Under the pieces are notes generated by a model that was not told where the DNA came from, did not search any database, and was given only the letters and a program-made list of their open reading frames with translations. DNA of 64,000 bases, taken from assembly GCA_008638375.1 (NCBI GenBank), contig VIRR01000528.1, forward strand, positions 155,154 to 219,153. The letters run 5' to 3'. Each line of letters starts with the position of its first letter. The first letter of the stretch is position 1. A program made the position numbers and the translations under genes. Shown here piece by piece: positions 1 through 11,225 of this stretch. Origin of the DNA: Nyssa sinensis. Its lineage: Eukaryota; Streptophyta; Magnoliopsida; Cornales; Nyssaceae.

Positions 1-1400
1 ACAACTCCGGAACAGTCAACGTATAAAATAAAAAATGACTAATGTGTCCCGATGATCAAAAGCAGATACCAAATGGAGTCCAAAAGACTTAGAACTTTAT
101 ATTTAAGATATGTGGACTATTCTGAGGACCATGACAGGGTCCGAGACAAGAATGAAAAAATTATTATTTTGCCCCTAAGGTTAAATAAGTACTTAACTAA
201 TAACGATTTGAGTCCAAAAGACTTAGAACTTTATATTTAAGATATGTGGGCTATTCTGAGGACCACGACAGGGTCCGGGACAAGAATGGTAAAATTACCA
301 TTTGGCCCCTAAGGTTAAGTAAGTACTTAATTGATAACGATTGAAGTCTAAATGACTTAGATTATAATCCTAATAACTACTAAGCCTAATTAAAAAATGT
401 AATAGCCTCATATGAAACCCAATGAATGGGTAATAAGCTAATAGGTTATCTTAGGTAATCTGATAGACGCCTAAAATGATGAATAAGTCATAAACGGTTA
501 AATTCTAATTTGTCTGTGATTGATGATGATTATTCAAGACATACAAGGATGTGCCTGAGACGATATCTGGAGGACATCTGTAAATGGAGATAAGCATAAA
601 AGTTTGTGAGTAACTTGGAACTTCTGACTTAGTGTATAAGTTACACTGTCTAGATATTGTATCTTCATACACTATATCGTTTTATATGCTATACTATTTA
701 AATGTGTATACTTAAATGTATACCCTTTTGTACTGCATTACACGTGGCATGATTTTGTTCTGTCTTGCACTTCTGTTCTGTCCTGCCTAATTAGCGACTT
801 GTCTTGTTTTGTTCTGTTCTGTTCTGCTCAATATTGACATGTTCTATTATTGATTTATTTGCCTATGCTCCTAATTTATATACTGGTATCCTGTACTGTT
901 CTGTCTATTCTAATCTGTTGTTCCATTTAGTTTAGTCTTGTTTTATTCTACTTAACTGCATTAAGTGGATTTATAAAACCGCTATTTCTGAAATAACTGA
1001 ACCCTCCATGTGCTTTGTAAGCAAGAACTGCTTTTTGAAACCCATGACAGGGAACCTGTCTTACTCATTAGGCTTATTTAAGCTCACCCCATTATCCTAA
1101 CATTTTTCAGGACTTATCTCTGGTGGATTAGAAGGCACAAAGAGATGATACTAGTAGGCTGTGAGGCATTCCAAGTAAGGATCTGATGGCACTGATTTGT
1201 GGAGACTTGTATTCTTATGGACTGAATCTGGTTATTCAGGTGAGTGACACGATACGATTGACTTCATTGATATGCATTAGATGTATCGGGACATGGCTCA
1301 TGATACTGGTACTCTAGTGATTGTTTGGTGACTGATGATAGACGTGCTCTAATATGTTTGGACGAGTTGCATTCTCGAATTGAAAAAGTTTTAAATTCTG
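1..1400 (+). mobile_element. 3' part of a decayed gypsy-type LTR, right border uncertain
   Basis: No gene is visible. The order of landmarks matches the better-defined gypsy LTRs further right: repeated modules containing a 'gaggacc...gggtcc' hairpin and 'gcccctaaggtt' (77-360), then AT-rich sequence, then at 1034-1130 the block with 'acccatgacaggg', 'ttactcatta', 'gctcacccc' and 'tttttcagga' that also occurs near the 3' end of the LTRs at 4205, 8975, 43790 and 44965. I infer that this is the 3' half of a + strand LTR cut by the window edge. I cannot find a clean TG...CA end, so the border with the next LTR (between about 1130 and 1400) is a guess. Confidence 0.5.
77..360 (+). repeat. Tandem repeat, period 134 bp, two copies plus a stub
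   Basis: Copy 1 starts at 77 and copy 2 at 211, both with 'agtccaaaagacttagaac'; a third, truncated start ('agtctaaatgacttaga') lies at 345. Each unit carries GGACC...GGTCC (126-142 and 260-276) and 'ttgcccctaaggtt'-like sequence. It belongs to the LTR module family described in the findings. A 62-codon open frame here spans the repeat and is not a gene. Confidence 0.8.
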
Positions 1401-1441
1401 CTGCTCTGACCCTACATTTGGAATACAATTCATCGGTAAGT

Positions 1442-1490
1442 TCAGAAGTTTGCCTTTGGTTGGTCGCACTGTTGGTCGGCAAACTTCTGA
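1442..1490. other. Perfect 13-bp inverted repeat (hairpin)
   Basis: Arms TCAGAAGTTTGCC (1442-1454) and GGCAAACTTCTGA (1478-1490) are exact reverse complements around a 23-nt loop. It sits just upstream of a purine-rich stretch (1486-1560) that resembles the leader found about 300-600 bp into other gypsy LTRs here. The function is unknown. Confidence 0.75.
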
Positions 1491-2263
1491 GGGAGAAAAC
1501 TGGCTGGAAGAAGGGAGACCGAAGAGGGAGAAAACTAAAGAGAGAAAATGAAGATTTGTGAGGTAGTACAAAAATGGACCGAGGTAAGGCCATCCTAACT
1601 CCCTCATTCAATATCTGAGTTCATTTTGAGTAGATTAGATGTAGAAAGTAGGCCCAAAAGGGCTAGAAACCCTTGCATGCAAAATATTCTACCATTAATG
1701 AGCTTTGAAACAAGCTTCAGAAAATACTTGAATTAAAATGAGCCTTGAGTATCAAGACTTAATAAAAACAAAACAAGGTGAACAATGCAAGAAAAATCAA
1801 AACAAGGTGAACAAATTGAAGAGTTTAAATCTTTTTTTTTTTTGTTTTAAAAATGTAAAAAGAATCTTTAGGGTCCTAGAACTCGAATAGAAGAAGAATG
1901 GAGGGAAAAAAGTGACAGAAACACGTCAAAATAGAAAGGAAAATAGATCGCCGAAAAAATGATGTTTGTCGGAGCATCACCTGTTACCCTCTATTTCGAC
2001 GGCGCACATCCGACCAAATCCCAATTTGACTTCGGATATGAAATCCTCATGGAAAAATGGTTCTAACACCATTAGACCCATGACCGGAAAACATTCTCTG
2101 GAGTTTGCCGTCGCCAGAGAAGACGATCGGCACTGGAAACAATTTTGTTAACTAAGTCAACCATTGACCGGGTTGGTCAACCGGTCAGTTTTGGTTTCGG
2201 ATTGGAACCCGCCCAAGCGTAGTGGTGGGTAACCAAAGCTACATCCTTTTGAGTGTTTTAAAT

Positions 2264-2527
2264 ATTTTAAATAGAAAAGTTGGTCTATTTGGCAACAAAG
2301 ATGAGGGGCTGATTTAATAAACTTGTTCAAACCTGGGATATCCTATCTCTGTTTTACTTCGTTATCCGTTGTTTGGCAAAGGGAAATTCATAAATTAAAT
2401 ATTTTAAATAGAAAAGTTGGTCTATTTGGCAACAAGGACGAGGGGTTGGTTTCATAAACTTGTTCAAACTTAGGATATCCTATCCCTGTTTTACTTCGTT
2501 ATCCGTTGTTTGGCAAAGGGAAATTCA
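2264..2527 (+). repeat. Tandem duplication, period 137 bp
   Basis: 'attttaaatagaaaagttgg' begins at 2264 and again at 2401. The two units are near-identical through 'tttacttcgttatccgttg' and 'tttggcaaagggaaattca'. A diverged single copy of the same block lies in the young gypsy LTRs at 33057-33170 and 40787-40890, which links the families. Confidence 0.85.
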
Positions 2528-4602
2528 AAAAAATATAGCGGGAGCCGCAACTCCCTAGTTTCAAATAAGTAACCTCCCACATGTGGGAAAATTAAGGGCC
2601 ACGTATGTGCCACTTTGCCACCGTGGCACTTGTGTAAAATATTAATAAAATATTATATACTATTAAATAAAATGAAATAATTTAATTTAATTATAATAAA
2701 TGTTTCGTACCTGAATAAAATGAAAGAAGAGTCTATTTTGACATTTTTCAATGTTCTGGACCCAATGGCGAGATCCATTTTACAAAATAGAATCCCAAAA
2801 ATTAAGACACGCAAAATGAAATAATTACCAAAATGCCCCTAAACTTAATATAAGTCACATATATACAAATTAAGCTATGAAAAAGCCTGAACTGATTATC
2901 TTTGATATTCTGAACCTAACGATGACATCCTTTTGAGAAAAATAAGACCTGGTAACAAACTAAAAAATGAAGAATACATCCTTAAGACTCGATGAAGTTA
3001 CCAGAAGTGTATAGATGAAACTAAAAGGTCTATGTAAATGTTTTAAGGACCGTTGAACTAAAAAATAAAGTCTGAATACGTAAATTTTGTACAGAGAAAT
3101 ATGGGACATTAAAAATGTAAATTACCATTATGCCCTTGAAGGGCCAAATAAGCTATAATGCATCAAATTTGAGGATCTTTTAATTGATTAGACTAAGTTT
3201 AAAAGAACTTAAAACGCTAGATAAAGATACTTAGAATTAGAATGAATACTAATTAAATATACAATGTATTCTTGATCCATAATTATAGGATCACCCAAAT
3301 GATGGAAAAATGGAACAAGGCTATGAGATAGTTATTATGGTACCAGTATGGGAATGCAATAATAAGGACCCAATGTAAGTAAACCCAAACTCTAATATGT
3401 GGATTTCTATTCTGCCAATGTGGCCTACTTGTATAGCTGGCAATCTTTGCTTCTTAAAACATGCATCAATAATTCTTTCAAGTCCACAACCTATTGATTA
3501 TCATGTTTCCATCATGTGAAATTCATGATTTGTTGAGATCTTATTTGTTATGAATATCTATGAGTCCTTTCACTCATTGACTATATATTATGTTTGCGAT
3601 CATTGTGATCCTTTTTGTTGTGGATGTTTGTAACCTCTGTATATGCATATACCTTGTGGAATCCTTTTGCTAATAACATTATTTATGAGTACCCGGGATT
3701 GTGTCTGTCACAACACCTATCTTGACTCTTTGGATGCTGATGACCTACGGGTTGATGTTTGGGAATGATACCCAACACGTTGTCCTGATGAGGACATTTT
3801 GATATGATGATAAGAGCTCTTGGTGTCATTCAGGAAAATTGAGAGATGGGTGATGAACCTGGATGAGTGCTATGTGAGGGTAGCTGGGCCCTATTTGATA
3901 GCATCTATTTGACTCAATTTGTATATATTTGATTTCACACCATTTATTGATTTAATGATGTTACCTTTGGATGTGAAACACAACTTTGAGGCTTATCTTT
4001 TGTATTCGATTTGAGTCCCTTTAATTTGGGTAGCTAAACATTATATGTTGATAAATTTGTGTTTGTTGACTTGTTCAGTAATCCCTATTGTAATCGTAAC
4101 CTCTTTGTGAACTATGTTATTTTAGCCTGATGGCCGATCCCTTTAAGCTTGAAATCCTATGATCATTCTTTTGTTATACACCTTTGTTTAACCCATAGTA
4201 GAGTGAAAGATTTACTTACTGAGCTAAGTTAGCTCACCCTAGAATTATAGCAATTTTTCAGGTAACATAATATGGAAGGAAAGGCGATGATGGCTACTGT
4301 TGGAGCTAGTGGAGTGCTTGTGGGCAACTTTGATGATGTATAGCTGCAAGTCAGAATTTGAATATATATATATCCTGTAAAGTTGATGTTAATATTAGAT
4401 ATTATGACATAGTGATACTAGAAATGTTATTAGACTAGAATGTTGATTAATGATAATGGAAATTGTATATTGAGAATGATCTTATTTGATGACTTTGAGG
4501 CCACATTTTCAATGGGGTTCGATTCCATTTTTGGGGGGGATTTCATATCTAGGCTTGGTTTTTCAAGATTATAGGTCTAAGGGTTCGAATATGGGTGTTA
4601 CA

Positions 4603-5219
4603 GTCGGCTTCGATGACTGCTCAATTCTCCAACAGCCTCACTATTCCTCTATTTCGTGGCTTTTTAGCCACTGTTTTTGCTCCAAATTTTACCTACATGA
4701 TTCTGAAACTACATAAAATAGTTTCTCATTTCCTAAGCCTCATAAAATGACCAAAATCAGATCACCCATCAATTTCCAACTGTACCTACAATTAGCCATA
4801 TCTCTATGGTCTCTTGACCATTTTCAATGATTCAACTTGCAAAACACTCTACATTTTATATACTTTTTAGCCATGTAAGTGGTTTCAAGTTTACAAGAGT
4901 TTAAACAAAAACCCAATTTCTCATAAAATTGGGTCCCATCGTTTCCTAGGGTTTCTCACGTTTCAAAATTTACTAATTTTTTGCCATTTTCTTCCCTTTA
5001 CATTATAGTATACATGCATGCAACATTTATGCCATAAACAAGCTTGTATATGGAAGAATTCTATAGAGAGAAAATTTTACCTCTCTCCCTCTCTCTTCAG
5101 TTTCCTCCTCTCTATATTGTTTCTCTCTCTTCTTCTTGCTTGTGTTACATTCTTTCTTCCTCATCTTCTTCTTTTTCATCACTTCCTCGCTTTACAATGA
5201 CTCTCTCTCAACATGCACT
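4603..5219 (-). mobile_element. Minus-strand gypsy LTR E, inner part
   Basis: Read on the minus strand this is the continuation of the LTR that starts at 10167: after the solo-LTR insertion site the sequence is a purine-rich GAGAGA leader (5060-5219 reversed), as in the other gypsy LTRs. The open frames 5018-5229 are pyrimidine-rich shadows of that leader. The left limit is set by the LTR ending at 4602. Confidence 0.5.
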
Positions 5220-5754
5220 CAATCTGTAACACCCTGACTTAAACTAGGGATCGTTAAGTCGGGGATTTTAAATTATAATCGACGCCTTAAGTAACGAGGA
5301 TGGTTTCGACCTCGACATGCAGACTTTTGGTGAAAGTCCTGAAAACTCAGGACGACTGTACATCACTTTCATTGCAATCATCAACCTGTTGGTCCCGTAC
5401 CGATTATATGTTTTCACGTTAACTACCGACCTTAGTACGAGTATAAGATTTTGGCACGTATTACGAGGTTATGAAAAAATAGTGTAAGGATATCTACACT
5501 TAAGAAAAAAGTTAATTAATTCAAAATAATTAATTAATTAAATATATGAAATTAATTATTAGCTAGAATAAATAAAAAATACACACATTAAAGGTGTATT
5601 GTGTATGTGTATATGTGTATGGTCAAGTACATGTATATATACAAGGGTATACATAGATAATTAAATACATAAATACATATATATATATATATATATTATG
5701 AAGAATATGCAAATACCCAAGGTATAATAATGTGTGTGGGTCTCCAAGTGTGTT

Positions 5755-5756
<2 letters not shown>

Positions 5757-5797
<41 letters not shown>
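5757..5797. repeat. (TA)n microsatellite
   Basis: About 20 uninterrupted TA units inside the 5' part of the solo LTR; a shorter (AT)n lies at 5676-5696. The 70-codon frame reading IYIYIY across it is a product of the repeat, not a protein gene. Confidence 0.95.
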
Positions 5798-5802
<5 letters not shown>

Positions 5803-7189
5803 AAAAAAAATAAACACACACACACGGCCACTCAATTGGCCTGCCCCTAAACAGTGGAATTAGGCACAGAGAAGCACTCATTATGGATGCTGCAATAAGT
5901 AAAAGGTGAACCAGTTGGTGGGGAAATCAGAAATAGCAATAATCACTTATGCAATTATATACAAACATACATATTGTAAACACACATGCCACACGAAAGT
6001 TCAGAGACTGAAAGAGAGAGAAAGAGAGATTTTTGAGAAGAAGAAGGGAGGAAATCAGAAGGAGAAGGAGAAGGATACACCTTTGAGGTAAAAATATTCA
6101 AAACCCAACAATTTCTCTCTCTAAAAAATTTACCTACGTATGGACTATTTTAGCTTCTGATCTTTTGTATATATGATGTTTAAAGTAAATAGACATGAAC
6201 AAGGCATGAAAAATAGACTCAAAAATACATCAGAAACACCAGTCGTACACCAAACCGCCATTGTTGAGCTTGGTGAGAGCAGGTCTGAAACCCTTGTAAC
6301 CAAACTCTATTTGGTTGGTTGGGACCTCAAATAGACCCTATGGGTGTTCCAAAAACACTTGGCCGTGACCTTACAACTCAACATAAACCCTAGCAAAATT
6401 TAGTTGCAGGTTTTGGCCATTTAACCCAGTTCTTGGTTTTAGACTTCTGAACCTATTTTTGAGAATAGGGATTGAATCCCGATTACATGAGGATCACATA
6501 GAACCAAATTTCATCAAAAATGGTGATGAAACGAGTGTGTATGAGCGAGTTGCAGGTTAGATTATCAACCTTCTGCCTGAACTGATGAGCCTATTTCGAA
6601 CCTTCAAATGAATGTTAAAATGCTCCCTAAGATGTCAGAAACATTTTAGGTTAAAAACAGTGGAGGTTGAGTGAACCAAAATGCACGAAAATGGAAGAAA
6701 AGAAAATCAGAATTAGGGCTACACAGTCGTGGTCGAACGAGGAAGGTGACAGTGAGTCAACTCGGTTTTAATAAACCAGGATGAGTCGACTCGGACACGT
6801 GGTGGCATCTGGACCTGCCACCAAAAAAAATGGAGCGACGTCGTTTTAAGTAGGTTTTAAATTTTAAAACGTTAGGGCTGATGTCATCACGATGTCACCT
6901 CACGTGTTAAACTGACCAAACCGGTTGGTTCACACAAAAACTGAACCGGTTCACTTAAATCTGAACTGAACCAACTGGTTCAGACCGAAGCTTTTGATAT
7001 TTACAGTTTGACCCCCAACTGTTTTACGAATTTATACTGTGGCCCAATTTTTGGAAAATTTATGCAATTACGCCCCTGGAAAAATAATAATATAATTTAT
7101 TAAGTTATTTGATTAAATAAGTAAAATTACTAAATCACCCTTGGACATTAAATGACACAAATGAAGTCCAAGTTAAATAAACAAATATT

Positions 7190-7810
7190 GTATTCTTACT
7201 ATTTCGGGCATTCCAGACTCAACGGTGGGGTCCGATTTGGGAAATTAAGCCCCAAAAAATAAAGACTCTCAAATGGTAAATGACTGTACTGCCCCTTATA
7301 TGCCCGATGTCCAAATAAGACAAATCATTAGTGTATTCTTATTATCTCGGACCTCCTGAGTCCAATGGTGAGGTCCACGTCATGAGACGAGGTCCCCCAA
7401 AAAAAAAAATAAAGACCCGTAAAAATGCAAAATGACTAAAATGCCCCTACTGCTACAAAAGTCAAACAGAGTCCTGCGAAAGTCTAAATTGACTTTCTTC
7501 GACATTCTGGACTCAATGGTGGAGTCCAAATTATGAAACAAAGTACGGAAAAATATGACATGCAAATAGGTAAATGACCATTTTACCCTTTTAAACACAA
7601 AAGTCTGAATTAAATCCTAAGAAAGCCTAAACCGACTTTCTTTGACATTCCGGACTCAATGGTGGAGTCCAAATTATGAAACAAAGTACAAAAAAATATG
7701 ACATACAAATACATAAATGACCATTTTACCCTTTTAAACACAAAAGTCCGAATTAAATCCTACGAAAGCCTAAACCGACTTTCTTCGACGTTTCAGACTC
7801 AATGATAGAG
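7190..7810 (+). repeat. Array of about five diverged 143-150-bp LTR modules
   Basis: Module starts at about 7190, 7340, 7491, 7634 and 7777 share 'gactttcttcgacattc', then GGACTC-AATGGTG-GAGTCC (7509-7527 and 7652-7670), then 'aaatgaccattttaccc' or 'aaaatgcccct'. The last three units have a 143-bp period and are the most alike. The GGACTC/GAGTCC arms form a 6-bp hairpin with a 7-nt loop. The 72-codon minus-strand frame (7380-7598) is a by-product. Confidence 0.85.
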
Positions 7811-9478
7811 ACTAATCAACCAAAAGAGATATCTAAAATAAAAAGACATAAAATTTGATGAATGGCATCAGTTAGGTGGCCATAAACTGGAACACTACCG
7901 AGGTACTAAACTAAGGCTCGTACGTGAAAATAAGATACGGAAAGACATGACACGTTAACATGTGAAGTAATTAAATTTAAATTAAAGTAAATAGAGCTAC
8001 CAGAAGAGTATACCTTAAAAGTATAACGCCTAAGATTAAAGTTAGGATTTAATACGACCCTAGCATAAGTTAAGAAACATCAATAGGTGATATTGCAGTG
8101 ATGTGAAGTTAATGAGACTGTATATGAATTATTCTTAGGAACTACAGAAGAAGTGGGGAAAGCGCATTATTAGCACTGACCCTAAGGACCAAGGTGAGTA
8201 ACCCTGTGTTTGAAGTGGAGATTTAACTCCATATATTTGAAGAAGTTTTAAGTTCAAGTTATGTGAAGCATTTGAATATCAAATTCAGTTTTTATACAAT
8301 TCTTGTTTTAAATTATTCCGTTACGACATGCTTGTTAAATGTCTTTATATTCAGTTCTTTTCTTGGGAATGTTTAGCATGTCGAGGTAAAATGCAAATCT
8401 CTTTAAATATTCTGAATTTGATTATTACAAGTATTTGAAGTCCTATTGCAGAAGCTATATATATTTCATGTTTTAAATACTCATGAAAAGTATTCATTGA
8501 AGAAGCCATGTGATAAATATTTTATAAGATAAATGGTACTTAAGTACCGCATGTGAAGTTGAAATCCCTTAGGATTCAACTATGACACGAAGTCGGCGTT
8601 GATATTCTTCGGAATTCAACTATGACACGAACAAATGCCCGATAGCAGGATCTAATCCCCCAGGAAAATGAGATCGTCAACATTGACAGTAAAATAGGAG
8701 TCTAGTTTGAAACAGATTCCACCTAATTAAAGAGAAAATATGACAAATGATTTTGAAAATGGAAGCAGGTTTTTACCCCCATTTTATTATACATGTTTAT
8801 ATGTCTTTGAAGTGCATATACTCTACTCGAAGAAATGTATGTTAGCTTGAATATTTTATATGTTTTCAAAGCTATCTATTTTAAGAATGCATATACTCTG
8901 TGTTCTAAAAGTACGAGCAATTGGTGGTGTGTATTTTATAAACTCTCATGTGCTAAACCACTACCAATTGAAAACCCCATGACAAGTACAGGAATTGCTC
9001 ACAAACTTAGATTAGCTTACCCGAATTTTATTCGGACCCCCCTTTCAGGTGATTAGCTGCAGTTTTGATTTGAGGATGATGATGATGAATCTGCCATTTT
9101 TGGGAAGTCATGTTCAAGTGGCTCTTTTTTCTAGCACTACGAACTTTAAGTATGAAATCTTCTATTAGTAAAGTGGTAATCTGTTATGCATAAGCCCCAC
9201 GGGGCATTTAAACATGTATTGTTTATAAAGTCTTTAAGTTTTTAGTTATGCTCTGAATGTATGATCATGTGTACCATTGTGAAAAGCGGCAGTATCGGAC
9301 GGATGTGCAAATTTAAAAAAAAAAATGAATGAAAAAGTTTTCACGCTTCCGCAACCACATGTCGCACATCTATTCGATACCGCTGTGTATGCGAGCCTTG
9401 TCCTGAGGTCCTCGGGCCGAAGGGTGGCTGTCGCGACTCATGATCCGCAAAGGGTGGATTTCAGATCGTGACACAATC

Positions 9479-10167
9479 ACTTCCCAACTCTAAGTCTGTC
9501 ATTTTTTTTTTGTTTCACACAGCACACATACACACTTTGGTTTATCACATAATATATAGCACACACATGATATATATATATATAACACATGTCACATATA
9601 TTTACATCATGGTTAGATGTTGCATATATGTATATCTAGTGCGATATATAGCACAAACCCTTGGGCTAGCTCTTTTAGTTTTATTTTCCTTCATTTTTCC
9701 TTCTTAGGCCTTGTTTGGCATTTTTACATTTCCCCATTTTGCTTTATTTCCATTTGTTTTCCTCTCCATGTATCGATTCCGTAAATCAAGATCTTATTGG
9801 CTTCCATGGCCTTCATTGTCTCATTTTGATGTATTAAAATGTATTTTAATTATTTAAAATTCCATCATAATTGTCATAATAATTCTGATTAAACGCGCTC
9901 CCTTTGTGCGTTATGCTAAACTTGCTTAATTGCACGTCATGCACTAATTTCTCACATTCATTTTTGTGTTATTCCTCGATTAACACTTTCCATAATTTTA
10001 TTTGGTCGTCTCTAATTAATTGTTGATTATTTTCATCATTTATGCCTTTGCTTCCATATTTCGAGTCATTAGTCATATCTACAATCACCCATAGTTATTA
10101 TACATATTAACTTATGATAATTGTCATTATCGTTAAATTCTTTGCTTAATTGGGTCGAGGTGTTACA
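9479..10167 (-). mobile_element. Minus-strand gypsy LTR E, 5' end
   Basis: On the minus strand the LTR begins TGTAACACCTCGACCC at 10167, a standard gypsy LTR start, and runs left until the solo LTR at 9473/9478 splits it. It is inserted in the reverse transcriptase of copia element C; the flanking bases are AAAGG (10168-10172). Its far end is not in the window or is destroyed, so the TSD cannot be checked. I see no gene in it. Confidence 0.65.
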
Positions 10168-10760
10168 AAAGGTCTCATCAAAGTCTATCCCTTCAACTTG
10201 GGTATAGCTTTAACAAGCAACCTAGCCTTATTTCTCACTATTGTACCATATTCATCAAATTTGTTTTTGAAAATCCATTTGGTACCAATCACATTGTAGT
10301 AAGTAGGCCTAAGTACTAATTCCCAAACATCAAGCTTAGTGAATTGAATTAATTCATCTTTCATGAAAATTATCCAATCCTCATGAAGGAGTGCCTCCTT
10401 GATGTTCTTGGGTTCAGTTTTTGAAATGACTCATTGAAAGCTCACTTTATAGTTCAGTTGAGACCTTGTCATGACCCCTTGGTCAACATCACCCATTATT
10501 TTGGTTTGGTCATGGTTTCTTCTCACCCACATAGGTAAACCTCTATCTAGATTTGATGAGGTACCTACTTCAACAAACACATCATTGGAATTATCAATGG
10601 AATTTTTGAAAATATTTGGGGCATTAATTGAGTTGTAATTTTGGAGGTTTTTGGAAGGTTTATCTATTAAAGGCTTTGAAGTCCCTAGACATTCATCATC
10701 ACTAGGAACTACCCTATCATCATCAATTGTCACATTTATGCACTCCATCACACATTATAG
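10168..10760 (-). pseudogene. Copia element C: integrase-RT linker and N-terminal reverse transcriptase, truncated
   Basis: Minus-strand frames give the copia linker (10431-10751, with a 'GVMTRSQLN'-type motif before RT) and then the RT start with 'EALLHEDWIIFMKDEL', 'VIGTKWIFKNK' and 'IVRNKARLVAK'. These match the first blocks of Ty1/copia RT. The frame changes near 10430 and then stops where LTR E begins at 10167, just where the 'EGIDFDETF' block would follow. The catalytic YVDD block and RNase H are absent from the window. This is a dead fragment; the coding direction fits the LTR at 23691-25323. Confidence 0.8.
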
Positions 10761-11225
10761 TGTTGTAGACCCGAAAGGCTCTACTATTTGAGGAGTATCT
10801 TAAGAAAATGCCAACACCACACCTTGGTCAAACTTACCTAGAGTCTCTTTATCTCTAAGAATGTAACATTTGCTACCAAAAACTCTAAAGTATTTGACAT
10901 TGGGTTTCCTACTGATCCAAAGTTCATATGGAGTTTGATTTAAACCAAGTCTAAGGTAAACTCTATTATGGTGTGACATGATGTGTTGACGGCTTCGGCC
11001 TAAAACATTTTAAGGATAGATTTGACATGTAGCATAGCCCTAGCCATTTCTTAAATAGCCCAATTTTTTCTATCTACAACTCCATTTTTTGGTGGAGTGA
11101 TAGGGGTCAAAAATTCATGCTTGATGCCAAGGTCATCATAATAGTCGGTGACGGGGGGCTTTTCAAATTCCTTCCCATTGTCACTTCTTATTCTTGTGAT
11201 TAGATAACCTTTTTCATTTTGAATT
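10761..11225 (-). pseudogene. Copia element C: integrase core, second half
   Basis: The minus strand encodes 'QIQNEKGYLITRIRSDNG' followed by KEFEKP, then 'LTPITPPKNGVVDRKNW' and 'EMARAMLH', the D and E blocks of the copia DDE integrase (the second Asp in RSDNG, then the PPQNGVVERKN block, here with D in place of the usual E). Several in-frame stops follow (for example after KNWAI). The reading breaks at 11225, exactly at the TG of solo LTR A, and resumes at 12871. Confidence 0.8.

Larger units (their letters stand above)
1400..4602 (+). mobile_element. Gypsy-type LTR ending in GGGTGTTACA
   Basis: Landmarks run in the usual order for gypsy LTRs in this window: purine-rich leader (1486-1610) ending in a 'gaggtaagg' donor-like site, a duplicated 'tttggcaac...ggatatcctatc' block (2264-2527), 'ggaccc...gagatcc' modules with 'aaaatgcccct' (2700-3200), and the 'ttactgagc...gctcaccc...tttttcagg' block (4208-4265). 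The end GGGTGTTACA at 4602 is a typical gypsy LTR terminus. The bases that follow are GTCGG. I found no matching GTCGG before a TG start, so the 5' end is lost or lies outside the window. Confidence 0.6.
5225..9473 (+). mobile_element. Complete 4.25-kb solo gypsy LTR with 5-bp TSD CAATC
   Basis: It starts TGTAACACCCTGAC and ends ATCGTGACA, and is flanked by identical 5-bp duplications CAATC at 5220-5224 and 9474-9478. No internal region or second LTR exists, so this is a solo LTR left by LTR-LTR recombination. Internal order: (TA)n and CA microsatellites (5580-5830), purine-rich leader (6000-6090) ending in 'gaggtaaaa', CG-richer block with 'accggttggttc' (6830-6990), tandem modules (7190-7810), and the 'ccatgacaagtacagg...ctttcagg' block (8978-9048). 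It carries no credible gene; the small open frames have no family resemblance. TG...CA termini, 5-bp TSD and the TGTAACACCC start fit Ty3/gypsy. It is inserted in LTR E. Confidence 0.9.

Noticed and set aside
5623..5881. Open frames coding for IYIYIY-rich membrane-like peptides
   Set aside because: Translations of the (TA)n microsatellite.
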